This document shows, in pieces, positions 44,950 through 56,983 of a DNA stretch of 64,000 bases. The position numbers and the translations under genes were made by a program. How positions within the stretch are numbered: position 1 is the stretch's first letter; each line of letters starts with the position of its first letter. Under the pieces are notes generated by a model. The model worked only from the letters and a program-made list of their open reading frames with translations. It ran no database searches and was not told where the DNA came from. The DNA lies in contig JAENRP010000032.1 in the NCBI GenBank assembly GCA_024741835.1, positions 169,693 through 233,692 of the forward strand, written 5' to 3'. The DNA comes from Diplocarpon mali. Its lineage: Eukaryota; Ascomycota; Leotiomycetes; Helotiales; Drepanopezizaceae.

Positions 44950-46465
44950 TGTAAAGTGATTCCTCAAGCAAACGACCTTCGAATCAAAGGAACAGATTTC
45001 TCCGCAGTTTGTAAGTCTGCAGCACTATCACGGCAAAGACTCTCCTTCGGCTCGTCATGCGGCGTCAAGTCGCTTGTTTACTCTGGTCGTTGGGTAACTT
45101 GCCAAATCGCAGACTCGATGAAGAGCTCGTCTGTGGGACGACTCGGCAGACCACGGACCCTGGCTCGCAATATTACATACTCACTCTCCACGTATAGCTA
45201 CGATGAGAGAGCAGATGCCTCCCAGCCTGCCCATCTCCGAGATCAATGCCGGGGCCGAGAGAATGGATCGGGGTACGAGTAGGACCGAGTTCCCTTGTGC
45301 TTGTGGAGTCGTTGCGCGTGTTTAGGCCCTGTGCTGTGTTTGTACTTGGTATTCTGCACGCTGATCCTGAGACGTCATAGGAGGAAAAGGGGCGATGGAA
45401 GCCCTCGTCCCTTTGGAGGGCGCTGCTGGGTTGGTGCTAGCAGCACGTGTTCAGAGCCCGATATCGAGTCCTGTAGATGAGATCGTTCTTCCTGCCAGTG
45501 GTTCGGCGAGAGAGCCGTTGCGGTGGTGGGTTGGGAGAAGCTGATGCTGGTGAGGAGAGATCCAAGCTGCTACCCTCAAAGCGACTGGGAGCATGGCTCT
45601 CTCCCACACCCGGAAGCCGGTCCTCACGAATCCCTCTGCGCAGAAAACTTGAAGATCGTGGATTGCAGTGCAGTGTCTGGCTATCATAGACACCGTCCGG
45701 AACTCAATCTACCTCCCAGCCATCGCAGCCCGCCTCAACACCCTGATCTCCGGAGACCCCAATCTCGCTGCCCGCGATGTCTCCATACTCCTCCACCTCT
45801 GCGGGTTCGCGTCTCAGATCACGGCGCAACTCTCCTCGTTCTGCTCCGTCTTTACCGGCGGAGCACTCACGCAATGCGAAAACGTCCAAGACCGGCGCTG
45901 CTTCTCTGGCATCGGCCCTGGCGCAGCTCTCGCTTTCAAGCTGATGCTGCCATACTTCAACTGCTGCTTCGTTTCGACTCCTCGCTCGAGGACCACGCAG
46001 AACTGGGACCTCGGCAAACGGGGAGAGCTATGAGCTACCTACGGCTCTCACGGCCTTTGGCCCATGGCCAAGGCTACTGAGCTCGGTGCTGCTACTGCGC
46101 TGCCGAGCTTCGTCTCCTATTGCGCGAGATCTTGTGTCGAGGGTCTCGTCGGCTTGTTCGTATCTTGTCACACCAAACCTGTGTCACTAGTATGCCAGCC
46201 ACATCTACTTCCGCATCTACAACTTCAGCACCAAGCTCCACCCCAGCATCGGGAAGCGACATCTACACCGTCTACGCCGTCCTCTCGTGCCGGGCTGGAC
46301 CGGGCCACAGCCGCCTAATAAGCTCATACGTGGACCACCGGGCGCGGAAAATGGAGCAGGCGGGCGATTAATCGGGGAGCTGTAATGTCACTGCTGCTGG
46401 GACCCCCGCGACTGAGGAGATCAGAGGGGCGAGCTTCTTTACTGATTGGGTTCTTATTTGAGGAG
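44950..46465 (+). pseudogene. Histidine acid phosphatase (phytase-like) pseudogene
   Basis: Pieces of a branch-2 histidine acid phosphatase remain in order, spread over all three plus-strand frames. Near 45046-45060 the catalytic RHG motif reads ARHAAS, with Ala for the Gly after His. NITYSLSTYSYDE follows at about 45170-45205, then an ASGSARE-like segment near 45490-45520. The best piece is at 45690-45965 (LPAIAARLNTLISGD, LLHLCGFASQITAQLSSFC and GIGPGAALAFKLMLPYF). A TELGAAT piece lies near 46077, AVLSCRAGPGHS near 46278-46310, and CNVTAAGTPATEE with SFFTDW at 46382-46450. Frameshifts and stops separate the pieces, so no phosphatase can be made. The substrate class (phytate or other phosphate esters, secreted) is inferred from the family. 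Base composition is ordinary, unlike the RIP block. Confidence 0.72.
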
Positions 46466-48680
46466 GATGGGCGTGGTGTTGTGATAACTTGCGGTGATTA
46501 GCGGCATGAATCTGTATTGCTGACGATAATTTGAGTTTGTATGTGCACGTCGACGAATTGAGCGGATATGTATCATATGTGTGTGTTGTGTCTGTTGAAT
46601 TTGATTTATATCTGCGAGGCGATAAGAAGTGACAGCAGAGCCCGAACATCTCACAGCCAGATATGTTCTACCGAAACTCATGTCAAACAGCAGGATATAA
46701 ATCAACTCGAAAGGATGGGCGGTACCTCCAATGATTGCAAAATAATAACTCCGTCCAACGGTGCTTTCACAAAGTGCACAAGGAGAATATAGCGTGCTAG
46801 CTTCCTTTCAAAACTCGAACCTGACAGGGGAAAGGGATATAGACCCGTGCTCTAGTAATCACTCCGTAATTTTCTATTTCGCAGGCGATGGTAATATTCA
46901 CAATCCTCAAGTTGGAAGAAAGTCATTGTTTCCAATCAAATCGTATCTCACTTTCATATACAGTTATGAGGCGGCAATGGTTCGGGACTTGTTAATTAAA
47001 CTAGTATGTGGAAGACAGCAGTCGGAGCCGAACATGAGCATTAGTCGATGTTGGAGTGGCTGGATGTGTTGTCTCAAAAAAACCGGATGCTGGCGCCAAC
47101 AGGCCGAGATAAAACGCAGTTCAAAAACACCAAGATATGAGCCAGGTAATCAATTGAATAAAATATACTTGCCTGTAATAGAAGCAGATGGTGCAGTTCA
47201 GCAACTAGTCAAGAACAGGCTGCAGAGTTTCGTCCAAAGATATGGACCACTATATCCACTCCCGAGGGCAAGATATCGCGGTGAGTAATCGGACATATCC
47301 GTCTTCGCTTTCCAAAAATAGGGATATGCCACAGATTGAATCGATCCAAGAAGGAAAGAGGGCAAGTCCCAGAGTGTTTGAAGCGAGTAGGGTCTAGTTG
47401 CGAGACATTCGGCACATCTCTGAAGTGAATGGAGAGGATAGGTGCCAGGATAAGGAAAAAGTGAAAAGAAAACATGTGAAGGCGACGCGTCGTAGGTATG
47501 GGCATGTGTTGCCCAGATGCCATGCCCAAATTTTTGAGCGGCTCCCACGACGGTGCGTTGGCAAACATCGAGATGAAGGTTTGCTAATGGCTATGTAGCG
47601 TAATCTGTTCTCGGCAACGTTATCCTTGAAGCCAGGTGCATTCATTGCGTGCACCTCCAGGGCACGCATGACATGGTCTCAGACCGACTGGACCAGATGT
47701 TCCTCTGCTCTATTCAACATGCAAAAAGCATCACTTTCTTCCCTCTTGCAAATGAGAACTCAGATGTAGTCGAGAAAAACTTTGGGAGACTGGAATCGAC
47801 AAGACAAAAAGGAAGCTCGTTGATGGTCACTCCTCCCCGTCCAGAGGAACACAGGCGGCCAACGAGTGAGCCAAATCAATTATTGATGTAGGAGTTACGC
47901 GCCATCAACATACCTAGTTTAAAGCTTGTTGAGGCGCTGCCCTGTGATCAAGACTGGGTTTTGGCGAGGCTGGGTGGACGCACCTAGCAGTATATAATGC
48001 AAATAGATTTAAAGAGTCTCTAGACTCGGGTGGATTTATGTTTCTGCCAAGGTAATATACCACTCGAGACAGATACTGCGAGAAACTGTACTGAGAAAAA
48101 TAAGCTTCGGGAGTTGTCGAGGAACTCAAGTTATGGAATATAAGACACAACAGCGCCAACGACTGGCTAGGGATGATTAGTGACTGGATCAGATAATAGG
48201 CCAGGTAGAGACTCACTGTCATATCTCCGCGAAGCTTCACTGCTCATCGAGAGAAGGACATGGTGCCAATCATCCTTTGTAGCTCTGTTGGTAGCGATAA
48301 AATGAGATGAAAAGATGGCTCTGTGATCTGAGATTCTTTTAAAGCCTCTTTGCTGCAGGTCTTTGCTCAAAGAAACTTTTCTAGATGTAGTCATGCATAG
48401 CTGCAATACTGGAAAATCTGTGTCCCTGAGATCTTGGCTTAATGTGTGGTGACAGAACAGAGAATGTTAGTTTGCAGTTGGGAGGGAAAAAATAATTAGC
48501 TCCGTCGGCTATTGCCGGCACTAGTCCTGAAGCTCACTTCCGACATTCTATCACACTGACGTCGACATCTATGGCTAGACACTGTAAGGCGCTCTAGTCT
48601 ATGAACAGAACAAAAGTTCTGGACGATTTCAGATGACACCAACGCATTGAAATAGACGACGCAGTTGCGGATTATAAAGC
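46466..48680. other. Intergenic region, no supported gene
   Basis: These 2.2 kb lie between the phosphatase pseudogene and SEC8. Open frames at 46761-47288 (plus) and 47209-47568 (minus) overlap, lack domains and are not convincing. Composition is moderately AT-rich. The SEC8 promoter must lie in the last few hundred bases. Confidence 0.45.
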
Positions 48681-51600
48681 ATGTCCAGGAACAGATATGG
48701 GAGCCTGAGCGATGACCCTTATGCCCATGGAAACGGGAATGGAGGTTATGGAGCCCCAGTCAGAGAAGCTGACAATTACGACCCATATGGAACCGGCTTC
48801 GATGACAGACTTGGGATTCCCCAAATCAATACTCCGTCGTCTCCTGCCATAAGAAACGTATTTGCTCGGTCGCCGAGGCTTGCGCCAGAGAGTAATGCAG
48901 AGAAGCAGATTGGAGCAGTACTGGAACATATCAAGACGGAATGGCCCTCCATGTGCGAGAACGAGTTTGTGCCTGTTTATATTGCTCTACAGCTGCTAGA
49001 TACAAGTTCCGTTGGACGAGCGCATGAGTATAGGCAGTTCGAAAAGACACATCGATATCTCCACGATTCCCTCAAAGCCATTGTCCATGAGCACCATCAA
49101 GGTTTTAACAGCTCGATTGGTACATTTCATAAGATTCAATCAAGCATCCAAACGTCGCAGAAGAGGGTCAGGACGCTGAAGGATTCTCTGACGCAGTCAA
49201 AAGCGAACCTTTCATCCACAGATCCTGAGCTGAAGAAGCTAGCCTCAGCATCACAAAACTACGACGACTTAATACATACACTCTCTGAGATTGAGGAGCT
49301 GCGGCTGGTTCCAGACCAGTTGGAAGCCCGGATCTCAGAGAAGAGATTCCTAACTGCGGTAGATACACTACAAACAGCTTTGAGGAGAATAAGAACACCA
49401 GCACTGGATGAAATAGGGGCTCTGAGTGATCTAAGAAGCTACCTGACAAACCAAGAGACGGCTTTGACGGATATTCTTGTCGAGGAACTTCATGACCATC
49501 TATATCTCAAATCCCCATATTGCCAGGAGCGATGGCAGAGCCTGGCTAAAGGGAAAGGCGCACCCGGGAAAGAGAAGCCCGAGAAAGCTGCGTCTGTGCG
49601 GCCGTTCTATGAAGTGATTGATGAGATGGATCTAACAAATTCCCTAGTAGAAGATCCGTCCAGAAATCCTGAGGCGGATACATTCTATTACATTGAGCTG
49701 GTGGTAGAGTCTCTTAACAAGCTCGGGCGCCTCGAATCTGCTGTGAACTTAATCAAGCAAAGACTTCCTGTCGAGCTTTTTGTAATTGTCACCGAGACCA
49801 ACAGCGAGGTTGACCAGAAGCATCCAAGTTCATTACGAGGCGGCCTATCAAATGCTCAAGGCAATCAAGCCTTTGACAGTCGGGAGAACGGCATCCGTGC
49901 CGACGTTATCTACGACCTACTCTGGACCTTGTATGCAAAATTTGAAGCAATTGCTGAAAGTCACAGGGTATTTCACGATGTTGTGAAAGCTATTGTGGAG
50001 AGAGAGGGCGCCAGGAACCCATCCATGCTTTTGGGTGGCTTCAGAGAACTTTGGAACTTGTATCAGAACGAGATCCGATCGCTGCTCCATAATTATGTCA
50101 CAACCGATGCAGATGTTTACCAATTCGATTCCTCTCCAAAAATTGGCGGCCCAAAACAGGACTGGAAAAGAGAGCAACTGTTCTCCTTCTCCGATGCAGA
50201 CTCCAAGTCAGCTCAAATGACCACGGAGTATCAGGAACTGGAGGGCATCATCAGGGCAGCAGTCCCTGGTCTCATGTCTAGCCGCAAACAAGGAGTCGAT
50301 GGGAAGAAGACCACTGGTAGGGCTGAGAACTCAACAGAACACAGTGGCTCACGGCGTGGAGCAAGCAATTCCATTTACGACAAGTCTGGCGGAATTGGAG
50401 CTCACAAGTCTCTGGTCGAACCAAGTGTGTTCAACATGAGCTTGCTGTTACCTCCAACGTTAGGATTCTTACAGAGACTTAAGAACATTGTTCCACCAGG
50501 ATCGGACCTGGTAACAAGCACTTTGACCTCGTTTCTGGACAACTTCCTTGTCAACGTCTTTCTTCCCCAGCTGGATGAGACCTTGGGGAAACTCTGCGAT
50601 ACAGTATTTGAGGAAGCCGACTCATTCCAGCAAGACCCTCAGTGGACAAAGATCGCTCGCAGGCCACTTTTCAAGGGCACGTCAGCATTCTTTACATTGA
50701 TCACGGCATTTTGCCGCATGTTGGATACGATTCCTCATGATCAGGCTCTCAGCCAGCTTATTATCACTCAAATGATGCGATACTATGAAAGATGCTACGA
50801 ATGGTATAAATCATTAGTCTCACGCGTCAGCGACTTGGATGGCACAACCTTGAAGCTCTCGGCTCTATTAGCAAATGGACCCGATGAGATACATGACACG
50901 ATGCAGAAACTATGGACATCAGAAGAGAAGGATCAAGATTTGCTCGAAAAAGAAACTGGTTTGCTCATTTTGAGAACAAACGATACGCCGCTGCGCCAAG
51001 ATGATATTATCAATGATCGCGAGACCATATCATCGTTGTGTGTACTTTACACCAGCATGAAATGGCTAGCTATCAAGATTGATCAACTTCGTCATATCAC
51101 CCGCAATGATATTGACTCCTCCCGGACGACGATGCAAAGACCGATCAACAGGCGATGGACCATGCTCAACGATACTACCAGGGCTCAAGATGACCAGATA
51201 CGTGTCTACTTGCCAATGACCTTAGAGACAGTTGTGTAAGTTGTCCTCGTCGATGCGGAAGATCATCACTGATAAGAAGGCAGCGCCTTCGATTCCATCG
51301 TATCATCCTACCAGGAGCTTGCCGGGACAGTCCTGCTCACCCTGCATATGGAGATCCGCTGCCAAATCATCCACTCCCTCGCCCTCGCCCTTTCTCCAGA
51401 CTCAGCACCCTACCTTCTCGAGCAAGCAGTCAACGACCCCGATCCACGCATCCTTAGCCTGAATGCTAATCTCGTCTCCTACGACGAGACAGTCGCAAAT
51501 TTCCTCCGCGACAAGGAGATATCCTTCATCCGCACCGGTCTCGGCCTCCTCATTGACAGCTTCCTCGTTACAAATGCCGGCATGGTGAAAGCCATGAACG

Positions 51601-51926
51601 CGCACGGCTGCGGCAGGATGCAACTCAATATCCTCGTGCTACAGCAGAACCTAAAGAACATCGAGACGAATGTCAGCCTTGACCGCGCAGGCCGGTTCTT
51701 TGACTTGTTCATAGCTGGTCCGGATGCGATCGTCAGGCATGCCAAGGAGGAGAAGGAGGGCGGGATGGGCACGAAGGAGTTATTTAGTCTAGAGGAGCTG
51801 AAAACGCTCGTGGAGCTGTGCTATAGCGAACAGCTTTCCAGTACTGAGAGAGGAATTAGTACGGTTGCGAAGAGAGGTATGGGAGAGCATACGTTGCAGT
51901 TGAGCGAGTACATGTGGGAGAGCTAG
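48681..51926 (+). CDS. SEC8: Exocyst complex component Sec8 (EXOC4), 1,065 aa
   Basis: Sec8 is a core subunit of the exocyst, which tethers secretory vesicles to the plasma membrane at growth sites. Exons are 48681-51235 and 51284-51926; the 48-nt intron has GTAAGT/CAG and the total is 3,198 nt. The N-terminus is Gly/Tyr/Asn-rich and probably disordered up to about residue 65. The conserved Sec8 N-terminal domain follows (about 70-215), with a long helical segment including HHQGFNSSIGTFHKIQSSI and KRVRTLKDSL. The rest is helical, with a low-complexity insertion near residues 530-575. The splice restores VVAFDSIVSSYQELAG. The length equals that of yeast Sec8 (1,065 aa). No odd features. Confidence 0.95.
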
Positions 51927-53691
51927 GTGTGAGGTTAGAAGCATCGACGGCGGTAGTTTCGACTTTGTACAAAAATCATAGAACGTGGTCCTGGTATGCT
52001 CAATATGTACTGATGAGACTTCTTTCATACTTTCTACCACTTTCTGTGTTCAAGCATCTGCTCACAGTGCTAACACAGAGCGGATATATCCCACCAAAGC
52101 AAGCATAGATCGTCGAGCTTGTGCGGAATTCTGGCGGGACGTTTAAAATCTGGTTCACGATACGATAATCAACCTCAAACTCAAGTCCTGGAGTTGAACA
52201 ATTTGCAGGCACTTAGGCAAGTGTTTCGCCCCGCTAGATGGGTTCACTAAACCATGGACTTACACTTAAAATCAGCAACGTCAGTCAGAGCCGAGGTCCG
52301 GGTCTGGAATTTGACGACATCTCATCCATGACGTATTCCTTACACCCAGAGACGCCTCTTCAGCGTGGATATAACATTTAGATGGAGCTATATCTCACTC
52401 CTACTTTTAAAAATTACAGAGGATGATATCCGTAGCAGGGTAGGCCGGGTAGAAAACCCTTAAATTACACAGGAGACTGGCGAGTAGCTTTTGCACCCAG
52501 GTAGCGAATCCAGGTTTGAATTTCACCATTATTACGAGAAAGTCATTTGCACGATATCTACTACCATAGGTACCTCCCTTAAGGTAGTCCCTATGTAAGA
52601 TGTCTCCCCCCGATTGAAAAAAGGTGGCATTTAACGCCCGGCGAGTCGGCCATGCTAGGTAGGTAGACGCGCGAACAGCTACTTAGCAGCGAGATATGAG
52701 GCACTTTTCTGTTCTCGTCATCCTTCCTCCACTTCCCCCAATCCAACAATATAAAACCCCGTGATTGTAAGTATTGAGTTGCACAGGATCCGATGCTTAA
52801 GAGGCACCAGCGAACTGACATCTCCCATCCAGGCCTCATCACGTCCATCTCCCTGCTCTATAAACTTGGTCTTGTAAATCCATTGCTCGGCCGGATAGAT
52901 ACCACTGCTCCTTCGACAAAACATAGGGCCTCCCAGTACTACCATTTTTGGACTGGAATTCTCCGATTCAATCAACGATTGTCCAAAGAAGCATTTGATA
53001 TTCGCTACGGAAGCAACATCTTCGTCGTGGCGTGTCTTTATCAAGGCCTAGCCTTTAGCGATTTCTCGGAGGACACAGAGCTTGTCTGATGTCCCACGAC
53101 GAAATACCGCTCCTTAGGTCGAACTCGACACGTCGGCATCAAATGGAGCAAATTCGGCACCAATTTATTCCTCAATAAAGTAAAATAGTGGAGGCTTTTG
53201 ATTTTCGCGTTTGTTATTAACCGTCACCCAGGATAGGAGTTGAGACAGTGCTGCGAATTGCTTACTACGGTTTCACTAAAATCTTTGACGATTATTTTCT
53301 TTGGGCGAGAAATCCGTCTCAGAATGGAATAGTGACTCACTATGGAATGGACACAATATCGACTGCGTACCAGATGCCTATGAGGAACCGTTCTCGTGGG
53401 CCGATGTACTAGCGCCTCTCCAGCTGTTAGGCAATATGCCATTGCTAAAGTTTGACGTTATGGATGTTATGGATGTTATGGATGTTATGGATGTTATGGA
53501 TGTGGTGGGTAAAAACTTCGAGCTACAGCTGGAGCTGAAGGCGACCGTTGGAGATGAAGAGTCGTGTCCTACCACGAGATACAAGAAACTTCTTCAAACA
53601 CACAAAATTATGAGCATGATCGGGCATTGCGGAATCATATGAAATCTCATTCCTATGCAAAAGATGGGATTTCAGTCCCAGTAGTCTTGAC
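51927..53691. other. Intergenic region between SEC8 and FLX1
   Basis: These 1.8 kb show no supported gene. A frame at 53301-53642 spans a 9-bp tandem repeat (53457-53501), but it lacks an ATG at its open start and has no domain. Small open frames at 52591-53089 overlap on opposite strands. Confidence 0.45.
53457..53501 (+). repeat. Minisatellite, five perfect copies of a 9-bp unit
   Basis: The unit GTTATGGAT is repeated five times without change. If translated it would give repeats of MDV, but I do not consider the surrounding frame a gene. Confidence 0.95.
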
Positions 53692-54738
53692 TCATTTTCC
53701 TACGGGTATTTCTTCACGGCCCATCCTACTCCAACGAGGCAAGTAGTACCTCACGTTCTCATATACCAGGAACGTAGCCCATGTTGCAGGCAAGACCCTC
53801 AACACGTTTGTACCTAGGCCTCTGTAAAACCCTCTGAAACCCTCCCCGTTCCATATTTTCACGACAACTCCACTGATGCCTCTCCCATATAGCTTCTCCC
53901 CGTGGTACGTCTGTAATCGACTCCTGATGACTTGGTACGGGTAGGTCACAGTTCCGGCAAATATTTTGGCCGAGCTGGAGATGATTAATGTTGCTGTGTT
54001 CCCAAGCTTTTCATCTTTGCGGTTGGAAGATTCCTGCGCGAGGTATGTAGTCCAGAGGTTCTTCATGGGCTCGTAGACAGCGAATTGGACCGCCCCATGG
54101 CTGTTCCCTAGTAGACTGACTCCCAGCCCTTTGTAAAAACCTTTCACTCCCTCTCTGTTCATGACCTGCCCAGCACCGTGCCACATGTTCTTGTAAGCGC
54201 CTTCTGCTCCCTTATCTGAGCTCAACATTCGGGTCTTGAGTACCCATATCGGATTGGTGGATAGTGTGATCAACGTCCCCGATATACCACTGGCGAGGAA
54301 GTAGTCCAGAGGCGTGAGAACACTCTGTAACGAAGCCGGAACATTGTGACCGGAGTCGGAGAGAGGCTGAGAAGGCCGGGTATGGAAGGCTACGAGCTGC
54401 GTCTCAACGAGGGACTTGAAGTAGAAAAACAGGGCCCAAGAACTGGCATTGCCAATAAGATTCGGCGTAAGGCCGCGGTATAGGCTTTGAATTGGATGCT
54501 CGTTCAACGTCAAGGAGCGGAATATTGCGAGGGCATTCGTTGGAGTCTTGGATGTGTTACGTTGGACTAGGAAGGTCAGATGTTTTCCTGGAACTTGGGT
54601 GGGTTGGGAAAGCTTGCTTTGCAGTCGGGTTTTGATCACGTCTAAGGGATGTACGGCGAGTGTAGAGAAAGTACCGGCAGAAAGGCCTGCAATGGTCTCG
54701 ACCAGCGCGGGGGAGAGGCGCGCATGGTTGTCACTCAT
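53692..54738 (-). CDS. FLX1: Mitochondrial FAD/folate-type carrier Flx1, 348 aa
   Basis: This is an inner-membrane solute carrier of the mitochondrial carrier family, close to yeast Flx1, which is tied to FAD homeostasis. It is a single exon from the ATG at 54738; the open frame extends 22 codons upstream only from a GTG. Three repeats are visible. The first has the signature HPLDVIKTRLQ (residues 30-40), the second TNPIWVLKTRM, and the third TYPYQVIRSRLQ. The PIWVLKTR motif is typical of the folate/FAD branch, and the third repeat has Gln in place of the usual acidic residue, as in Flx1. GFYKGLG and GFYRGLG loops follow the second and third repeats. The length is usual for fungi. Confidence 0.9.
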   Translation of the reverse strand: MSDNHARLSPALVETIAGLSAGTFSTLAVHPLDVIKTRLQSKLSQPTQVPGKHLTFLVQRNTSKTPTNALAIFRSLTLNEHPIQSLYRGLTPNLIGNASSWALFFYFKSLVETQLVAFHTRPSQPLSDSGHNVPASLQSVLTPLDYFLASGISGTLITLSTNPIWVLKTRMLSSDKGAEGAYKNMWHGAGQVMNREGVKGFYKGLGVSLLGNSHGAVQFAVYEPMKNLWTTYLAQESSNRKDEKLGNTATLIISSSAKIFAGTVTYPYQVIRSRLQTYHGEKLYGRGISGVVVKIWNGEGFRGFYRGLGTNVLRVLPATWATFLVYENVRYYLPRWSRMGREEIPVGK

Positions 54739-55763
54739 GTCATAAGGGCGATGTTTTTTGTGGGCCGAAAATTGACGAGGTTGAAGCTCTGGAGATATTG
54801 TCACCGAGGCTCGCCGGAGTGATTCCGTGCAACACTACTGCGATGGCACCCCCCGGGTACGAAATTATTACCGTAGAATTTGCAGAAAGAGAACTTGGTA
54901 GCAAGTTTGTAAGTGGTGATTGCACTGGTTAGAGCTAGTGTACAATTATATTGGCGGTATGATGGCCCTTCCATCCACCCTGGGTCTTTGACAAATCCCA
55001 TATGCCTTCAAAACGCCTTCTATGCTACACCTGATACCCGACCATCTCCAACCAGTTCTCTGTATGTGCTTTTCATCTTCGCACAGACATTCTAGTTGTA
55101 GTGATTGATTCGTATCGTGAGTTGTGTTGAGAATCGATTTATGCGAGGGGAGAGAAGAATCTGCCGTTATCGTTAGTAGGCACTATTTGGTATCATAAGG
55201 AGGTTTGCCCACCGGATCAAAGACGGGCGAGGCTCGCTGAAGGTGTATCCTAACAGTGTCAGTTCGTTGGATGCCTGGACGATTCAAAATGCTTACCAAG
55301 GTAAAGGACCAAAGGAAGGTAGCCACTGTTCCTGTTAGTACACACTCTTGATAGTGGCTAGAGGGGGAACCTACTAATGGATAGCCACACGAGAGTAGTC
55401 AATGACCTTTCCAATACGCTCCTAATTCCTTGTCAACACTCCCTCCCCAGCAGACGGTGAACCCCACGAACTTTGGATTCCTCTGAAAGTTGCATGTTGA
55501 CAGGTTGGAGTTTCGCTGGTAAGCTGGCACTATATTAGTGAATTGTATATCCCAAAGATTATGTAGGACAGGATTCTTACGAGTTTGATGTTGGAATGCT
55601 AGTTGTTGGTACTCTTTTAATCCCAATTTTGTTCCAAAAAGATCGAGGAACGAATCGTAAGTATCCCTGTTAGTACTAGCGCCAAATAATTTCTTAGAGC
55701 TGTGGATGCGCCGCGCGACTACGCCACAACTTCCAGACTCAACCCTTCTTTTCTGAACTCAAG
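54739..55763. promoter_or_regulatory. Upstream region shared by FLX1 and HSH49
   Basis: These 1,025 bp lie between divergent starts and contain both promoters. I see no gene or clear motif. The last 60 bp before the HSH49 ATG are CT-rich. Confidence 0.4.
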
Positions 55764-56983
55764 ATGTCGGGCGCACGGCACTGGTATGTCTTTTCCATAT
55801 GAAGTAGTGTAAGAAAGAAGCTGAATATGACTTTAGGGAGCAAGACAAGGAGGCTACCGTCTACATCGGCAACATTGATGAGCGGGTCACAGACAGCTTG
55901 ATATGGGAGCTTATGTTGCAAGCTGGGCGCATTGTCAACGTACATCTGCCAAAGGATAGGGTTACGCAAACTCATCAAGGCTATGGCTTTGTGGAATTCA
56001 TCAGTGAGGAGGATGCGGAGTATGCGGCGAGGATTATGAACCAGGTTAGGCTATATGGAAAGCCAATCCGAGTCAATAAGGTATGTTTGATTTCACAGAA
56101 GACCGAGAGCCCTTTCGTGCGCATCCAGAGAGTCAGAGTCAAAGGAAACATGCTAAAGAGAATGGAACAGGCCTCCGCAGATAAACAAAAGCCAATCGAA
56201 GTCGGCGCCGAGCTCTTCATAGGTAACCTGGATCCAATGGTGGATGAAAAAACCCTCTACGATACATTCTCCCGCTTCGGCTCTCTCCAGTCTCCCCCCA
56301 AGATTGCTCGCGACGAGGCTGGACTTTCAAAGGGTTATGGATTCGTCTCGTATGCCACTTTCGAAGCTTCAGATGACGCTATTGCGAACATGAACGGTCA
56401 ATACCTCATGAACAAGGATGTCAGCGTGCAATATGCCTACAAAAAGGATGGCAAGGGCGAGAGACACGGAGATGAGGCGGAGAGGATGCTGGCTAGCTCA
56501 GGTCAAAAGAATAACGTCGTCCCTGAAGTGCAGACGATGCCAGCGCAGCTGCTGATGAATGGAAACGTACCACAGGGACCAGCTGCTTTGATTGACAGCG
56601 GTATGGGCATGAATATGGGCGCACCACCAGGAGCATATGGAGGTCCGCCGCCGAACATGCCACCTGGATTTGGAGGTAGGCCCGGAGGAGGATATAACGC
56701 TGTCCCGCCTCCCCAGCCACAGCAAACTCTCGTCCAGAGACCTAACATGCCGCTTCCACCTCCGCCTTCTGGCTTGCCGCAGCGCCCGCCTCCTTCGCAA
56801 GCTGGCTATGGTGGCCCTCAAGATTTCCATCCTCCGGGTTTCCAGCCACCACCTGGTTTTCCACAGCAGATGCCGCCTGGATTTGGAGGTCCTCCGCCTG
56901 GCCAGATGCCGCCTGGCTTCATGCCTCCTCCGGGTTTCCAGCCACAACACCCGGCTCCCCCGGGCTATGCTGGGAGAAGGTGA
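55764..56983 (+). CDS. HSH49: Splicing factor 3b subunit 4 (Hsh49/SF3B4), 358 aa
   Basis: This is a U2 snRNP SF3b subunit that binds pre-mRNA near the branch point. Exons are 55764-55783 (20 nt), 55837-56080 and 56171-56983, total 1,077 nt. RRM1 (about residues 13-87) has RNP2 VYIGNI and RNP1 YGFVEFI; RRM2 (about 100-180) has LFIGNLDP and KGYGFVSYA. The C-terminal half is Pro/Gly/Met-rich with PPGFGG and PPPGF repeats, as in the family. Intron 2 (56081-56170) is exactly 90 nt and has no in-frame stop, so retention would insert 30 residues between the RRMs. I call it an intron because it has GTATGT, a TGCTAAAG branch-like site and CAG, and because removing it gives the family linker. Intron 1 is 53 nt. 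Confidence 0.93.

Noticed and set aside
46761..47288. 175-aa plus-strand frame
   Set aside because: It has no domain, and overlapping minus-strand frames of comparable length suggest non-coding DNA.
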